A stretch of 64,000 bases of DNA from Hermatobates lingyangjiaoensis (GCA_026182355.1 JAPFBL010000166.1:62001-126000); one strand, 5' to 3'; shown: positions 37,001-48,394, counted from the stretch's first letter. Numbers and translations are program-made. The notes: a model not told the origin generated them from the letters alone.

Positions 37001-40000
37001 CTCAGCTTTGAGTGTGCGTTTTAAACTTAAAACACTCATTAGGAAACAAACTTAATTCCTAATGATCATTTTTTATTGAAAAATACACATTTCAAAAAAA
37101 ATCACACATTTCATAAAAAAAATGAAAAGGTTGAAGTAATTTTTGAGGTAACATTCCAACTTATTGTCAAACAACTGATGAATTACCAAGTTTACAGAAC
37201 CATTACTGGATTAAGAAATTAGCTCCTAGACATCGAACTACTTTGAAAGACCTTAGTCTATTTTCATTTTTTAATTGATTTCAAATGATTTCTTAAATTG
37301 TACAGACACTTGTGTTTGATGTGTCATCTCTACATATAAATATATATATATTGATAAATTGATAAATATATTGAATTCTGTAAGTGTTCTCTTTATTCTT
37401 TTTTCTGTGTCGTGCTTTGTGTAATTTAAAGTTATAAATATATATAAAAAGATTTCACATAAACACGTGAAATAACAATCAATGATCAAACCACAATAAG
37501 AAATGGGAAAACAAGACTAAGATCTTTCAACCGTAACAAGCGGTCTTCGTCAGAGTCAAAAACCCAACTGGATTTTTGGGTTTTTGACTCTGACGAAAAC
37601 CGCTTGTTACGGTTGAAAGATCTTAGTCTTGTTTTCCCATTTCTTATTGTGGTTTAATCATAAATATATATATATAAATCAAATAATAGTCTATAGGATT
37701 TTACATAATAACTATAACGAAAATAACGCATAGATAGAAACAGACATAACTCACTTCCATATTTTGACAATTGTCGTCAACGGGAGCTAAGAGTCACTAC
37801 CCTACCTCCCTGCAGGACTCGTCCCCTCCTGATGACAACAAATGTCGAAATATAGAAGTGAATTATGTCTTTGTCTATCTTTGTGTCACTTTAGTTATAA
37901 TTTATTTATATAGTCTATAATCGAAAAAAAGGAAATAAAAACACACTCGTACAGTGCCTTATTTTTGGTTTGAACCGTCATCAGGAGAGATAAGAAAGGT
38001 TCCAATCAAAAATTATAACGAAAGTTATAAGACATGAGATCGGTTGTACCAATTATAGTATTTATTTTTAAAGTAACAGAAGTTCACGATTAAAAATTGA
38101 ATATTTCAAAATAAATAAGGTTTTAATTGTTAGGAATAAAGAATGTTGAAGCCATTTAATACAGGAAACGAGAAAACTTACAGGATCAATATTTCGAACT
38201 GAAGTTCGTCCTGAGGAAGACATTAAAAGGGAAGAAGAAGAGGTACATGCGTCCAGGTGTGCCAGTATATACGTAGTACAGTAGTACAGTAGTACGTCAA
38301 ATCTATGTCTAAATCAGTAAAACTTATAAGGTAATATATACAGCATAAAAAATTAATTAAGAAATATTCAAATCAAAAAGTACATACATAAAACTTAATG
38401 TATTTGTGTGTACATACACACTGTATGATTTGTGTGTATAAACACAATTCTGAACATAATAACTCTTAACAAAATATAATGAAAAATGTAGGTACAATTT
38501 AACATTTAGCACTCAACTGACACTTTCACACAGTGCTTCTTCATAAATTTGATGAATATTTCATCAAAATATTTTATTCAAACCTTCAAGAGACAATTTT
38601 GTTTACTGATATAATTTTAATTAAACATTTAAAACTGTATGAAGTCTTCAAATTGAAATTATTGAATGAAATGTAATGTGATATGGTTTTGCCTCTTCAA
38701 CTAACTGGTTCCTAATTGAAACGCTTTGTGGGTTTAAAATTCGTGTCATTATAAATAACAGATAAGACATATCTGTTTGAATATAAGACATATCACATTT
38801 AAAGAGTTAAGACTTCTTTCAACATTTCTTGATGTATTGTTCAGCAAAAATATTCTTTTTATTATTTGTTTAATCTAATCTATCAACTACCAATTGTATT
38901 AGACAATGTGTGCAATTTATAATCAGTGTTAGATTATATCTTTTTTGCGTAATCTATAATTTTAATTCTGTATTCATTTCGTTTATCTGAAAAAAGTTAA
39001 GTGTAATGAAACTATAGAAAAATTAAATTGATTTCGTTATATGTAATTTACTAGTAGAGTTGGAATTAAATTGTTTCCCGGGTAAAGCCAGGTAGATCAG
39101 ATAGTATGTACTATCAGTTGTGTCTGTTTCTTTGCTAAGCATAATCAAATGGCATTCTTAATCTTGACGAATATTTCCTGTTAATTCTGGTAGACTTTGA
39201 AAAGGTATTAAGCAGGCCAAAAACTTATCCTCACAGTGAAGATTTACTGTATTTTGATCTATATGGGCTGTTTATTTGCATTTTGATATTGATCTACCAG
39301 CCAATAGAATTTTTTGATGAAACAATTTAATAAGTAATTTAATTTAAATTCCACATATTTGCAATGCTTTCCAGTATCTTTAAAAATATTTAAGTTGAAA
39401 TAATATTACTCCAAAAAAAAATAGAGAGCTATTGAAGAATTGCTTTTTAGACTATTAAGAAAGACGAGATACATTTCAAATGACATTTTTGATGACAGAG
39501 AAAACAAACCAGCAATTAATTAAAAGCGTTAGAACATCATGTGAAACAGGCTCAGAGACTGCTGAAGTTAGAATTCGCAGATTGGAAAATAAAACTCTAA
39601 AGTAACAACCATCAGAGTTCAAGTACTCGTAGAAATTGAAACTTTCAGGCATTGAACTTCCAACTCCTCACAGCATTCAAGCACAACTAAAGTGTCACTG
39701 ATTACCATTTAAACTACAACTTTCCATGCAGAGCTGGAGACAACAGCTAGTCAATTATATACTAGTGTTAAACTGAAATGTTCATAATGAAAAAAATAAT
39801 TTAAAATAAAAAGCTTATATAGTTTACGGGTTACAAAAGACTCTCCGACCAAAGAAAGGCAAAAGTTATGACTGACAAGTTACACAGTCATGTGGTAACG
39901 ATAAAAAGGATGTTTTTTTAGGCCAATACATATAGAAAGAAAACTGAATACATTAACCTTGAAGGGTGGGTGAAGGCGTGGAAGTGGGATTGGCCGATGG

Positions 40001-43000
40001 ACCGGTTACCCCTGTGATGAGAGGCAGACTTGGCCCAAGTTCACGACCTTCACGCTCCAGTACCCGCTCATCTACTCCCCTTAATTTTACTAATTATTTC
40101 TCCTTTTGATTTAGAAATTAATCAAAACATAATATATACTTAGTATCTTTTTATATAATCACTGATTGGAAAATATTATTAATGGTGTTTAGTTGCGTCA
40201 GGTAAAAAAGCGTGTTCAGGAAGAAGAAAGGACAATTATAACCTACTTGCAAGAACTACTGTATTGTCAGGGACCTTACTCTTGATTATTTACAACGAGA
40301 GTGTTTTGAACTTAACATTCAACTTGTGATTTTCCTTTGGGATAGAAATCATTATTTTGAACTTTTCAAACATATATGTATGTCCTATATATCAGTTTTG
40401 CATGTCCTTTCAATCCATTTGTCCTGAGTTTTTTTCAGCGTTTTTCTGGCCCTAAATTCAATAATATATATATATATATATATATAAACATTGTACAATA
40501 AACACGTGAAATAACAATGAATAATCAAACCACAATATGAAATTGGAAAAAAGAGTAAGATCTTTCAACCTAACAAGCGGTCTTCGTCAGAATCAAAAAT
40601 CCAACTAACGAAGACCGCTTGTTACGGTTGAAAGATCTTAGCCTTTTTTTCCCATTTCATATTGTGGTTTGATCATTGATATACACATATCAGAAATATG
40701 TGTAAAATATTTTGCGGTCCAAAAAGACTGAGAACAATTAAAATTATCTGTAACACATAGAAAGAAACGTAAAAAAGGACTCACTTATTCTAACGTAGTG
40801 CAATCAGTTATCATGTGGTATTTATTAATTTTGTACTATAGATAACTCTCTGATGACATTGTATTTTACTTTACTATAAGTAAAGTATAGTGATCATGAA
40901 AAAAATCGATCTCGAGATTTTGACAGAATAACATGTTTTGAGGTCACAGAAGTCGTTTTATGAAGTTTTTACTTTACTATAAATAAAGTATAGTGATCGT
41001 GAAAAAATTCGACCTCGAGATTTTGACGGAATTACATGTTATGAGGTCCCTGAAGTCGTTTTATGAAGTTTTTTCGATGATGTCTGTGTGTGTGTGTGGG
41101 TGGGTGAGTGTGTTAGCATTGCTTGTTACCATGCTACGGTCCAGGATCTTTGATCGATCAAGTTGATATTTTACACAAAAATGGACCCCATAAAGACGAA
41201 GATCCCTATTGTTTGGGAAGAATTATGCATTATGGGAAAGTCACTTTTTTTGCCAAAAACCGTTTTTTAGAAAACATTTATTTCTCCTAAAGTGATAACC
41301 CTAGAGTTTTGAAATTGTGACATTATCTTTGAGGTTACAAATGCAACAAACGAAAAATATATTCAAATTTTAAAACATCGGAAAATATTTTTTTTTCAAT
41401 AAAATGTAAAAATTTTGACTTATAATTCAATCTCAAAGTTTGTGAGAGTGATACAAGCCATACCGTTTCACGGATCAAAATGAAACTATGCTTAAAAATA
41501 GAACATTGTACGGAAAATGATTTGAGACAATTTTTTTTAAAATTACATTCACCAAAGGGGCGTTATATTAAGATTTCTGTTTTCAGAAAATGTTTTTTTG
41601 ACGCTAAACAGCTCATTAATAAATAACGAAAATTTGACCAAAAATTGAACGAAAAATTAGCAATTCAGAAAAAAAAATTAATTAAGTTTCAATTACGGGA
41701 AAGAGCAATAACGCTATAAAAACTGTTTGTTTATCCCAGACTAAGAGATCACCTGCTATACTTGTCGAATTTTTGATATTTTTTTTTACAATGTTTACAT
41801 TAACTTAGAAATTTTTTGAGTGAATCCAGTGAGATAAAATTGATATTTATAAAGGAACAATTTAAATAGTTTATTGACTTATACGAGATGTAAGAGGAAT
41901 AATATTGTTACATGTAAAAAATTTACCAGCAATAAACATAAATAAATTATCTTTGCCTTCCATGACATGATCGATTTGTCTCATAAAATGCTTTAATAAA
42001 TCTATATATTACACTCTTTAGCAAAACTTAATATCAGTTACAATTACATTATCATTGTGAATGTAGTACCTTTCCATGATATTGAAATGTAATGAATGGA
42101 CTCTTTCCTCAAGAAAGAGGACTTATGTTTGTTGAGAAATATCCAGTTTTTTTTTACAATTCTAGTCTAATAGTTCATATTTATTATTTTCAAAAATTAG
42201 AAGCTCCCAACCATAAAAGATTTAAATTATATTGAATAGCTGGCTTTGACTTCGATTTGAGAATGTAAACTGGCTAATTACTAATATATTTTTTCTCAAT
42301 ATACATTCATAGCAAACTTATAACAGAGTACAGAAGGCAGGAAAAGTACACTCACTCAGAAAAAATTCGTATATATGTTATTTGACAAAGGGGAAGGAAA
42401 ATGATCTCATTAAATACTAAGAAGCTATAAAATTCCCAGTATAATAATTCTATAAAAAACCAAAAATGTAAAAGATAATTCAAAATTGAAATCTTTCGTT
42501 TAGAGATTAATAAATGTAATTATCGTACATCTTTAATTATAAATCATCTTAAAACAACATTTTTTCTTCGATGTTTATGTTTTTCAGAGAAAATAAGGGT
42601 ATTTTCCTGTTTTAAATTTGAAAATTTTACTTTAATATTTAATGTAGAAGGATGTCAAGTAAACGATGTAAGAAATCCACTGGCTATTTGAACAAAAGCC
42701 ATGTTCTCTTGTAGGAGAATATTTCGTATCAAGAAATGTTCACTTTGGTTTTTCAAAAATGTTATTAATGCTGTAGTTATACTAATGAAATTATTTACAT
42801 CAGCTGTGTGATGTAAAAAAATAAGCTTATATATTGATAAGTCCTTCAATCACTATCTGTACTACCTCAAGAATGAAAGACTAATAATCATATCCCATTT
42901 AGACGTTTACATTATGCTTAAATGGGACGTTATATATTATATACTCAAGAAATTTGATATTAAGTTACTTATAGTAAAGTTGAGTTTAGGCCACTCCAGA

Positions 43001-46000
43001 TTTTTTACTTAATATTTATATTTAGTAACCAAATGCTGTTTACAGTGGGGTGGCAAGTTTCCGAGACAGTTTACAAAAGGGTTACGTGGAGGAGGCCGTA
43101 CAAGAAGGCAAACCAATCTACATGGTGTCAAAAGATGAGGCTGCACCATCTGCTTATAGCGACAACGTTGTGGGTATTACTCAAGGTCAGCTGTACTTCA
43201 AACAAGACACATCACTCTAATTGCATGACATGCAGCTTAAAGATTAATGAAAAACTCTTTTATATATTTGAAACAAACTAGAAGAAATGTAAAGCAAAGG
43301 TTACATTTTTTTTAAAAAATACATAAATAATACCATATTAAGTAAAAGCTTACAATTTTATGACCGGATCCCATTAAATTATGAAGTTATTAAAGTTGAT
43401 CTTGTTTCATTTCTAGAATGTAGGTTATTGATTTTTAATTTTTTTTTAGGAAGTATAGAGTCACTTTGAAATCGATTAGTAATTGTAACGTACATATGTA
43501 TAAGATTCTCTACTACTTATGTATAAGTATATATATTTTCAATAAATTATCCAAAGCTGAAATTTTTTTTTGACAATAATTTAAATGTAAAGATTTCTAC
43601 TCATTGATTCTTCTTCCTCCAAAAAAATAATATTTCTTCTTGTTATTAAAGATAATGTGATGAATGCTACTTTTAGTGAAAAGTTCCCTTAGAATAACCT
43701 TTTCTCTAATAAATAATAATAATATTATTGTGTAAATAATAATAATAATATTGTGGTTAAAATAATAATAACTACATAAATAATAAATAAATAAATAATT
43801 ATTATGAAAAAAGAAACTCAAACTAAAAATCAAATTTCTCAACAATTTTTAGATCAATTAAAATTTAACCAATTTAGTTATTTTATAACAATTTAAATAT
43901 AAATAAAACATCATAATTAGGGCTCCATTTTATTAGTTTTAACATTTTCACTGTTAATATTTGTTTGCAAATGAATATGAGTTGCAAATCTACAAAATAA
44001 AAAATAACTATGATGTGTAATCATGTATATTAACATTATTGTATAATAACAAGATTTTAATTATTATTAGCCAAATAATATAGTATACTTATATCAAAAG
44101 AACTTTTGTAATCACGTTTATGTATCTTCTTTCTCTGAATTTAGTTTATAATATATATTTGCATATTTATAATATATTATACTATATATATTATATATGG
44201 ATTATTTATAAGTATTCAAGCAAAACTGCTACGAAAATTCACTTATATAGATGCTTTTACAATATTGTATTATTTTATATGTACATATAATCGAATAATT
44301 ATTTTGATTTCATAGTTCAATGATTAGACATTATTTTAAGAAAACTAGTAATATAACAAATAGTAATGATCAGAAAAAATGTTTATTTTCATCAACAAAA
44401 ATGCCATATATATATTGAGAAAAACCTTTTCAGTGGGGGAAAGTGGTATTGTTGGAGTAGAGGAAAAACCTGAAGCAGTGGTAGCTCCTGTAGAAATCCC
44501 AGTACTAGCAAAGAAACCTGAGGAAGTGAGGCGAAAATACGTTATGAAGCCTGCAATCAAAGCACCACACGCCACTCCGGCATACTTGATGCCTGTCGTC
44601 AGCAGAGTAAGACATTCAACTAAAGCTTAACATTAACTAAAGCTTTCTGCAGGTGCTTCAATACAGCTTGGAAGTCCAAGTAAAGGAGGCTTGCTTTGCC
44701 GAGCAGTAAAATAACTTCTATTTTTTAAAGAACTAATTAATAATATCTGGATATCAAACTCTTTGAATAACTACAATGAACAACTTATTTATTGTAATTC
44801 TTCTTACCTGATGGTAATTACGAATGACCATCTCATCATAGTGTCTTATAGGGTTGTCCTCAACTAACATTATAAACGCCTAACTTATTATTTACAGTAA
44901 CATTACATTCTCTCATACAATATTTTGTATAACTTTTTTTTGTTTAGTTTAATTAGGTAAATGGTTTAATCAGTTAAATCAATTATTGCTTCTCAAAAAA
45001 TAAATAGTATAACTATGATCGTTATTAAATAAAAAAATTATAATCTCAAATACAAGGCATAAATGTATATTTCATTTAACATGCTTTTTCTTATTTGAAT
45101 ATATTTATATTCAAATATATATTTGACTAAAATTATTATTATTATATGATATATTATTCTGTTTCATAAATGAAACTTTATATTTAATAATTAAACATTT
45201 TATATTACATCACGTTTTGCAAACAATAATTGAAAACAAATAAAAAATCGTAACAAATGAACAATAAACTCATAGTTTTACTTAGGTTTTACGTTATAGT
45301 TATTTTAATAGTAAAAAAATGTTATAAGGCATTTCAGTTCTTAAAATCAACATATTAATTCTCAAAAAATATCTTTGGATAAAAGTAATAAATTAAAAAT
45401 AAATTAAATTGCATAAATTAAAATGAATTAAACTAAATTAAACTAGAAGATAATTTCTTTTAGATAAGGATATGCAAATAAGATATACGAGTACATAAAA
45501 ATAAATAAAAGTTAGATGGTGAATAAATCTATGATTACTGAAATAATAAAATAAAAATCTGGAGTAACCTACACTCAACTTAACTAAAGTTAATATAATA
45601 TCAAGCTTCTTGATTATATAATGTGCCATTCGAACATAATATGAATATCTATATGAGAGATAGTGTCTGAAATTCAGTTACTTTATTTGCTTTGACATAA
45701 TACATGTTACTTTCATAAATCTTATTTCATTGTTCATGCTATATTGAAAGCTTTAGTCTAGATTTAGTCTAGTTAGTTGTTAAGACATATTTAGTACAAT
45801 TAAATAGAATCTTTTAAGGATTAAGATGAAAGTTAACTGAAGGTGCAATACATATTATAGGTATTTACCAGTATTACTTTCGGGGAATAATATTTTATAC
45901 AAAATTTAAAACTTTATGTCAAAATTATTTTTATTATAATTATTTATTCATTTCTTCCCTAAGAATTTAAATGTGTTTTAAATTCAAGGACGGAGTTATG

Positions 46001-48262
46001 CAGCAATTAGAACAGGGAGTGATTCAAAACGTGCCCGGAAGCGCTGCATTCAACTTCCAAAAGATGTTAAGTGCAGCCAGACTAAAGGCAGCTCAGGCGA
46101 ACATGGCAGCTGTGAACGCTGAACAGGAAGCAGCAGCTGTTCATGCAGAAGAAGAAAATAAAGAGGAGGAGCATCAGGAGGAGCAGTCGTCCGAAGAAGA
46201 CTCATCGCAACAGCAAGAGAACTACGGTAAACACTCTCGACAACGGCTGAATTTACTTACTTAGAGGAAAATGCAACTAGGTTATCTAAGAAAAAATATT
46301 TATCACATAAGTAGAAAGGCCATAGGAATACACGGTTAATACATTAACATCATGAAGTTATATACAATGTCAAAAAAATATTTGGGCTTTAAAAGGATTC
46401 ATTGATTAAAGAAAATAGTGATATTTTGAATTCAGAGGAATCGTTGTAATGTCATGTCATAAGATGTGCTTGACTATTCATGGGTTCCTTATTCAGTAGG
46501 AACTTTTTTTTCTTATCTGCATCGTATTAAAAAAAGTATTAAAAGAAATTAAAAAAAAATAAAGAAGTATTAAAAAATAAAAATAATAAAGAGAGTATTA
46601 AAAAAAATTGTTTGATAGAAATGTGGGGCTAAGATAATAGTTGAAACATGGGAATAAATCATTATTGCCAGCACATGAACTCTAGTACAAAACTGGAAAT
46701 TCATAATCTTTGATATTTTTTTTAATTTTTTAAAATAAATGTAATTAAAATATTAAAAATTAAATTTTAAATTAATTTTTTTTTTAAATATAAAGTTAAT
46801 TTACTTATGCACAAATGATTTTGATGCTATCAGCTTCACATTTTTTGACAATATGGGCAAGTAGGACAGAGGTTGGAAAACCTGTTAATTTATTCTGTTA
46901 ATAACGACTACAAATTTGTTAACATAAATAAATAGGAGGCAAATAATTATTAATTCTTTATTTATTGTTATTAGTAAAAATTGTGATTAATTTCTCACAA
47001 TCATTTGCTAAAGTGTTCGTTGAACTGTATGTTGAAAAAGTTATATTTAGTAAACTCAACAAAAGTATAAAAAAGGTAACTTTATTGCAGTAATAATAAT
47101 AAATTATATTTTCAAATATATTTGAGATTACATCTCTACACCAGCCAGTTCTAGAAAAATGTCAAGTACTTCAAACCCATAATCTTAAATAAACTAAGTA
47201 AGACAAAAGAAACGTTGCTATGTTTATTCCAAATGAACATTAAAATTATAAAATTAAAAAAATCAACAAAGCATTCATTTTTTTATACAAGTATTATAGT
47301 TTTTGATATTTCTTAAGTACTTCATGGCAGTCAGTTTCCACAACTATTCTGGTAAATCCCTTTATGCAAACTGAAGTTGAACTAATAATAGGACATTATT
47401 GACATATTCTAGAGTGGACCTGGCTACAAAATATTTAAGTGAATATGCCTTAATTTGCTCTCGTTATAGATAATTTTGTTTATCGTGACTTCATTAAAAG
47501 CAACAAAATTTATACTTATTTCAAAGTAATTGATAATGAAAATTATTAATATAAAGATAAGTTTTTTTAATATAAATAAATAGAAGGTAAATAATGATTA
47601 ATTAGTTAGTTATTATCATTAGTAGAAATTATATTCATTTCTAATAATAAAATATTTTTTGATAAATATTTTGCTAAAAAATAGTTGAATAATAATAATA
47701 ATTGAATTATATACTGGAAAAAATGTTATTTGGTAAACTCAACAAAAGTATAATGAATGTATCTTTTTGCAGTTATAATAATAAATGATTATACTCAAAA
47801 TGTATTTGATATTATATCTCTCCTTTTGCCAGTCAAGAAAAAATTGAAGTCTTCTTTCTCATTATGTCATTTTGTTCTTTCATTTCATTATTCCCTATTT
47901 CAGATTTATTTCAAGTATCAAGAGTAATAAATAAGAATTTAGTCCTTGTGGAGTTATCATTTAAACTGAATAGCAATTTATTTGAAATTCTATCATGCTG
48001 TTTTATGTTTGGTACAGGACCTTCGATAGCTCAGGCCAAACCTCAGGCGATTTCAGTAGCTGGACCTGGTGGAGTAGCAGCTGCTGCTCCCATTGGGACC
48101 GCCGTTGTCGGACCAGGTGGAATGGCCCTTTCTGCTCCTCACGCCACCGCTGTAGCTGGAGCCCCCAGAAAACCACAGCCTCAGGAAGACAAAGCCCGAC
48201 TGGCCACCTCGAGGACCATTCCCTCCAGAGTACCCCCCGCCTCGTACTTCCTTAGATATTGA
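25165..48262 (+). CDS. Secreted DUF4774 protein, complete six-exon gene
   Basis: The six exons join in phase (25165-25185, 36651-36811, 43046-43185, 44434-44606, 45989-46226, 48018-48262) to give 978 nt, 325 residues plus stop. Residues 1 to about 18 (MIFLLLQVAAGLAAVCTG) are a signal peptide. Residues 19-61 are rich in Tyr, His, Pro and Gln. Residues 62-165 contain a charged region and a Val/Pro/Lys/Glu-rich part. Residues 166-244 are Ala, Glu and Gln-rich and end in an acidic SSEEDSSQQQ run. Residues 247-292 carry three repeats of the DUF4774 type (AQAKPQAISVAGPGG, APIGTAVVGPGGMAL, APHATAVAG). The end is basic and Pro-rich (SRVPPASYFLRY). The protein should be exported. Introns 1 and 2 are 11.5 and 6.2 kb and full of repeats. 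Domain name is from family knowledge; the function is unknown. A paralogous last exon lies at 4465-4948. Confidence 0.85.
26109..26180. repeat. AT microsatellite in intron 1
   Basis: Interrupted (TA)n and (ATA)n tracts. A similar tract lies at about 28017-28068. Confidence 0.85.
26566..26680. repeat. Small inverted-repeat element
   Basis: A 35-bp arm starting ttggagaattt and containing cgtctccacacaaaa is inverted at the right end (ttttgtgtggagacg...aaattctccaa), with about 45 bp between. Part of the arm (tctccacacaaaagatttt) also occurs near 12395. Confidence 0.85.
27474..27795. repeat. Imperfect palindromic element of ~320 bp
   Basis: The outer ends (agacatgttttttatt, gtgaacc, tctcggca) pair with tgccgaga, ggttcac and aaagaaacatg at the right. 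Inner segments (aaccaatttcc / ggaaattggtt; catgtttcataag / cttatgaaacat) also pair, so the whole element folds about a centre near 27637. It has no coding content and looks like a MITE in intron 1. Confidence 0.8.
28069..32532. other. Intron 1, no further gene seen
   Basis: AT-rich intronic DNA. GC-richer scraps near 28740-28880, 29330-29430 and 30140-30300 may be old repeats. Open frames there have no recognisable domain. Confidence 0.45.
32533..32872 (+). repeat. tRNA-derived SINE, copy 5 (plus strand)
   Basis: The A box region is TGGGTAACTCATGGC (32543-32557) and the B box is GGGTTCCATTCTC (32589-32601). The body has tgtcaggcactcgttaaaaa, the complement of the shared block in other copies. 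The 3' tail reads gcaacctaacctaaccc. It shows the full head-to-tail order of the family. Confidence 0.85.
32873..35960. other. Intron 1, no further gene seen
   Basis: Patches at 33120-33290, 33560-33770, 34200-34440 and 35540-35800 are less AT-rich and give short frames on one or both strands. None has a motif I recognise, and they are probably decayed transposon pieces. Confidence 0.4.
35961..36535 (+). repeat. Direct repeat pair just before exon 2
   Basis: The block around 35970-36080 (aatctatacgttgaaaagca, cacacagtctcga, ctctagcacaatt) recurs at about 36413-36525 in the same orientation with substitutions, roughly 440 bp apart. Both contain ...agtctcga and gacctctagcacaatt-type text. The second copy ends about 120 bp before exon 2. 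Confidence 0.75.
36651..36811 (+). CDS. DUF4774 gene exon 2
   Basis: Acceptor ...ttggcag, donor GTAAGT. The exon has 161 nt, enters in phase 0 and leaves two bases of a Ser codon. It encodes the rest of the signal peptide (VAAGLAAVCTG) and a Tyr/His/Pro/Gln-rich part (YPEQRFYYEL, QYMWPHHQLL, YHQPIPSYLS). The pyrimidine tract before the acceptor is weak, but the composition shift is sharp. Confidence 0.85.
37482..37664. repeat. Hairpin repeat of the gatcaaaccacaat family, copy b
   Basis: Near-perfect arms of about 85 bp (37482-37568 and 37576-37664) around a loop of a few bases. They contain agatctttcaaccgtaacaa and cggtcttcgtcagagtcaaa. cacgtgaaataacaatcaat precedes only the left arm. It sits beside a (TA)n tract. 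Confidence 0.93.
37725..37890. repeat. Foldback repeat next to copy b
   Basis: The left arm (gacataactcacttccatat, ttttgacaattgtcgtca) pairs with the right arm (tgatgacaacaaatgtcgaa, atatagaagtgaattatgtc). The loop is GC-richer. It is a different family from its neighbour at 37482. Confidence 0.82.
37891..39959. other. Intron 2, no gene seen; repeat scrap near 38170-38280
   Basis: Near 38190 the text atttcgaactgaagttcgtc ctgagg resembles the hairpin motifs in the neighbouring foldback repeats. The small tandem of gtacagta lies at 38275-38295. Otherwise AT-rich. Confidence 0.45.
39960..40083. other. GC-rich coding-like island in intron 2
   Basis: A sharp GC-richer block of about 120 bp. On the plus strand a frame reads QTWPKFTTFTLQYPLIYSP followed by TAA at about 40080. 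On the minus strand a longer frame is open throughout (DERVLEREGRELGPSLPL, then a Thr/Pro/Ser-rich part). Splice sites are weak on both strands. It could be an unused or alternative last exon of the surrounding gene, a minus-strand exon, or a repeat scrap. Confidence 0.3.
40500..40683. repeat. Hairpin repeat of the gatcaaaccacaat family, copy c
   Basis: Arms contain aatcaaaccacaatatga and its inverse with the aagatctttcaacc and aagcggtcttcgtcag blocks. It starts with aacacgtgaaataacaatga as in copy b and again lies beside a (TA)n tract (about 40465-40486). Confidence 0.92.
40868..43005. repeat. ~2.1-kb interspersed repeat, copy 1
   Basis: It starts ACTTTACTATAAGTAA (40868-40883) and has the reverse complement TTACTTATAGTAAAGT near its right end (42965-42980). 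Homology to copy 2 continues to taggccactcca. The first about 100 bp are present twice in tandem (40868-40969, 40971-41066). A (GT)n and ggtgggtg block follows. No intact gene is inside. Minus-strand frames at 42655-42849 and in copy 2 at 51942-52193 align (NNFISITTA, LIRNILLQ) but carry no recognised domain. The right end lies about 40 bp before exon 3. Confidence 0.85.
43046..43185 (+). CDS. DUF4774 gene exon 3
   Basis: Acceptor tgtttacag, donor GTCAGC. The 140-nt exon completes the Ser codon from exon 2 and leaves one base of the next codon. It encodes a charged segment: SFRDSLQKGYVEEAVQEGKP, then IYMVSKDEAAPSAYSDNVVG. Only this phase is open and it matches both neighbours. Confidence 0.88.
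43186..44433. other. Intron 3
   Basis: AT-rich with an (AAT)n-type tract near 43720-43800. No other feature. Confidence 0.6.
44434..44606 (+). CDS. DUF4774 gene exon 4
   Basis: Acceptor ccttttcag, donor AGA/GTAAGA. The 173-nt exon takes one base from exon 3 and ends on a codon boundary. It encodes GIVGVEEKPEAVVAPVEIPV, then KKPEEVRRKYVMKPAIKAPH and YLMPVVSR. The Val/Pro/Glu/Lys content suits an extended extracellular segment. Confidence 0.88.
44607..45988. other. Intron 4
   Basis: AT-rich, nothing recognised. Confidence 0.6.
45989..46226 (+). CDS. DUF4774 gene exon 5
   Basis: Acceptor aaattcaag, donor ACG/GTAAAC. The 238-nt exon starts in phase 0 and leaves one base. It encodes an Ala/Gln-rich, probably helical part (FNFQKMLSAARLKAAQANMA) and an acidic low-complexity part (EEENKEEEHQEEQSSEED). 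The polar run could form a coiled or disordered linker before the C-terminal domain. Confidence 0.88.
46227..48017. other. Intron 5
   Basis: AT-rich. Two stretches (about 46915-47110 and 47575-47790) resemble each other (ggcaaataatnattaattnnt, aactcaacaaaagtataa), suggesting an old local duplication. Confidence 0.5.
48018..48262 (+). CDS. DUF4774 gene exon 6 (domain and stop)
   Basis: Acceptor tttggtacag, then 245 nt to TGA at 48260-48262. The base left by exon 5 completes a Gly codon. It encodes the DUF4774 repeats and the Pro-rich basic tail ending FLRY. The frame is far less AT-rich than the intron. The whole domain lies in the last exon, as in the gene at 4465-4948. Confidence 0.92.
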
Positions 48263-48394
48263 CCCTAATTACTTTAGAAACTTTTGTGCCAATATTTATT
48301 TTTATACCTTTTATATAAGTAAATAATTGGAATCATCAACGACTTTTTTATCATATTAGTCTCAATATTCCATTCACAACAAATGTGAATTGAA

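Noticed and set aside
47995..48255. Second plus frame over exon 6 (Trp/Ser/Arg-rich)
   Set aside because: Out-of-frame shadow of the DUF4774 repeats.
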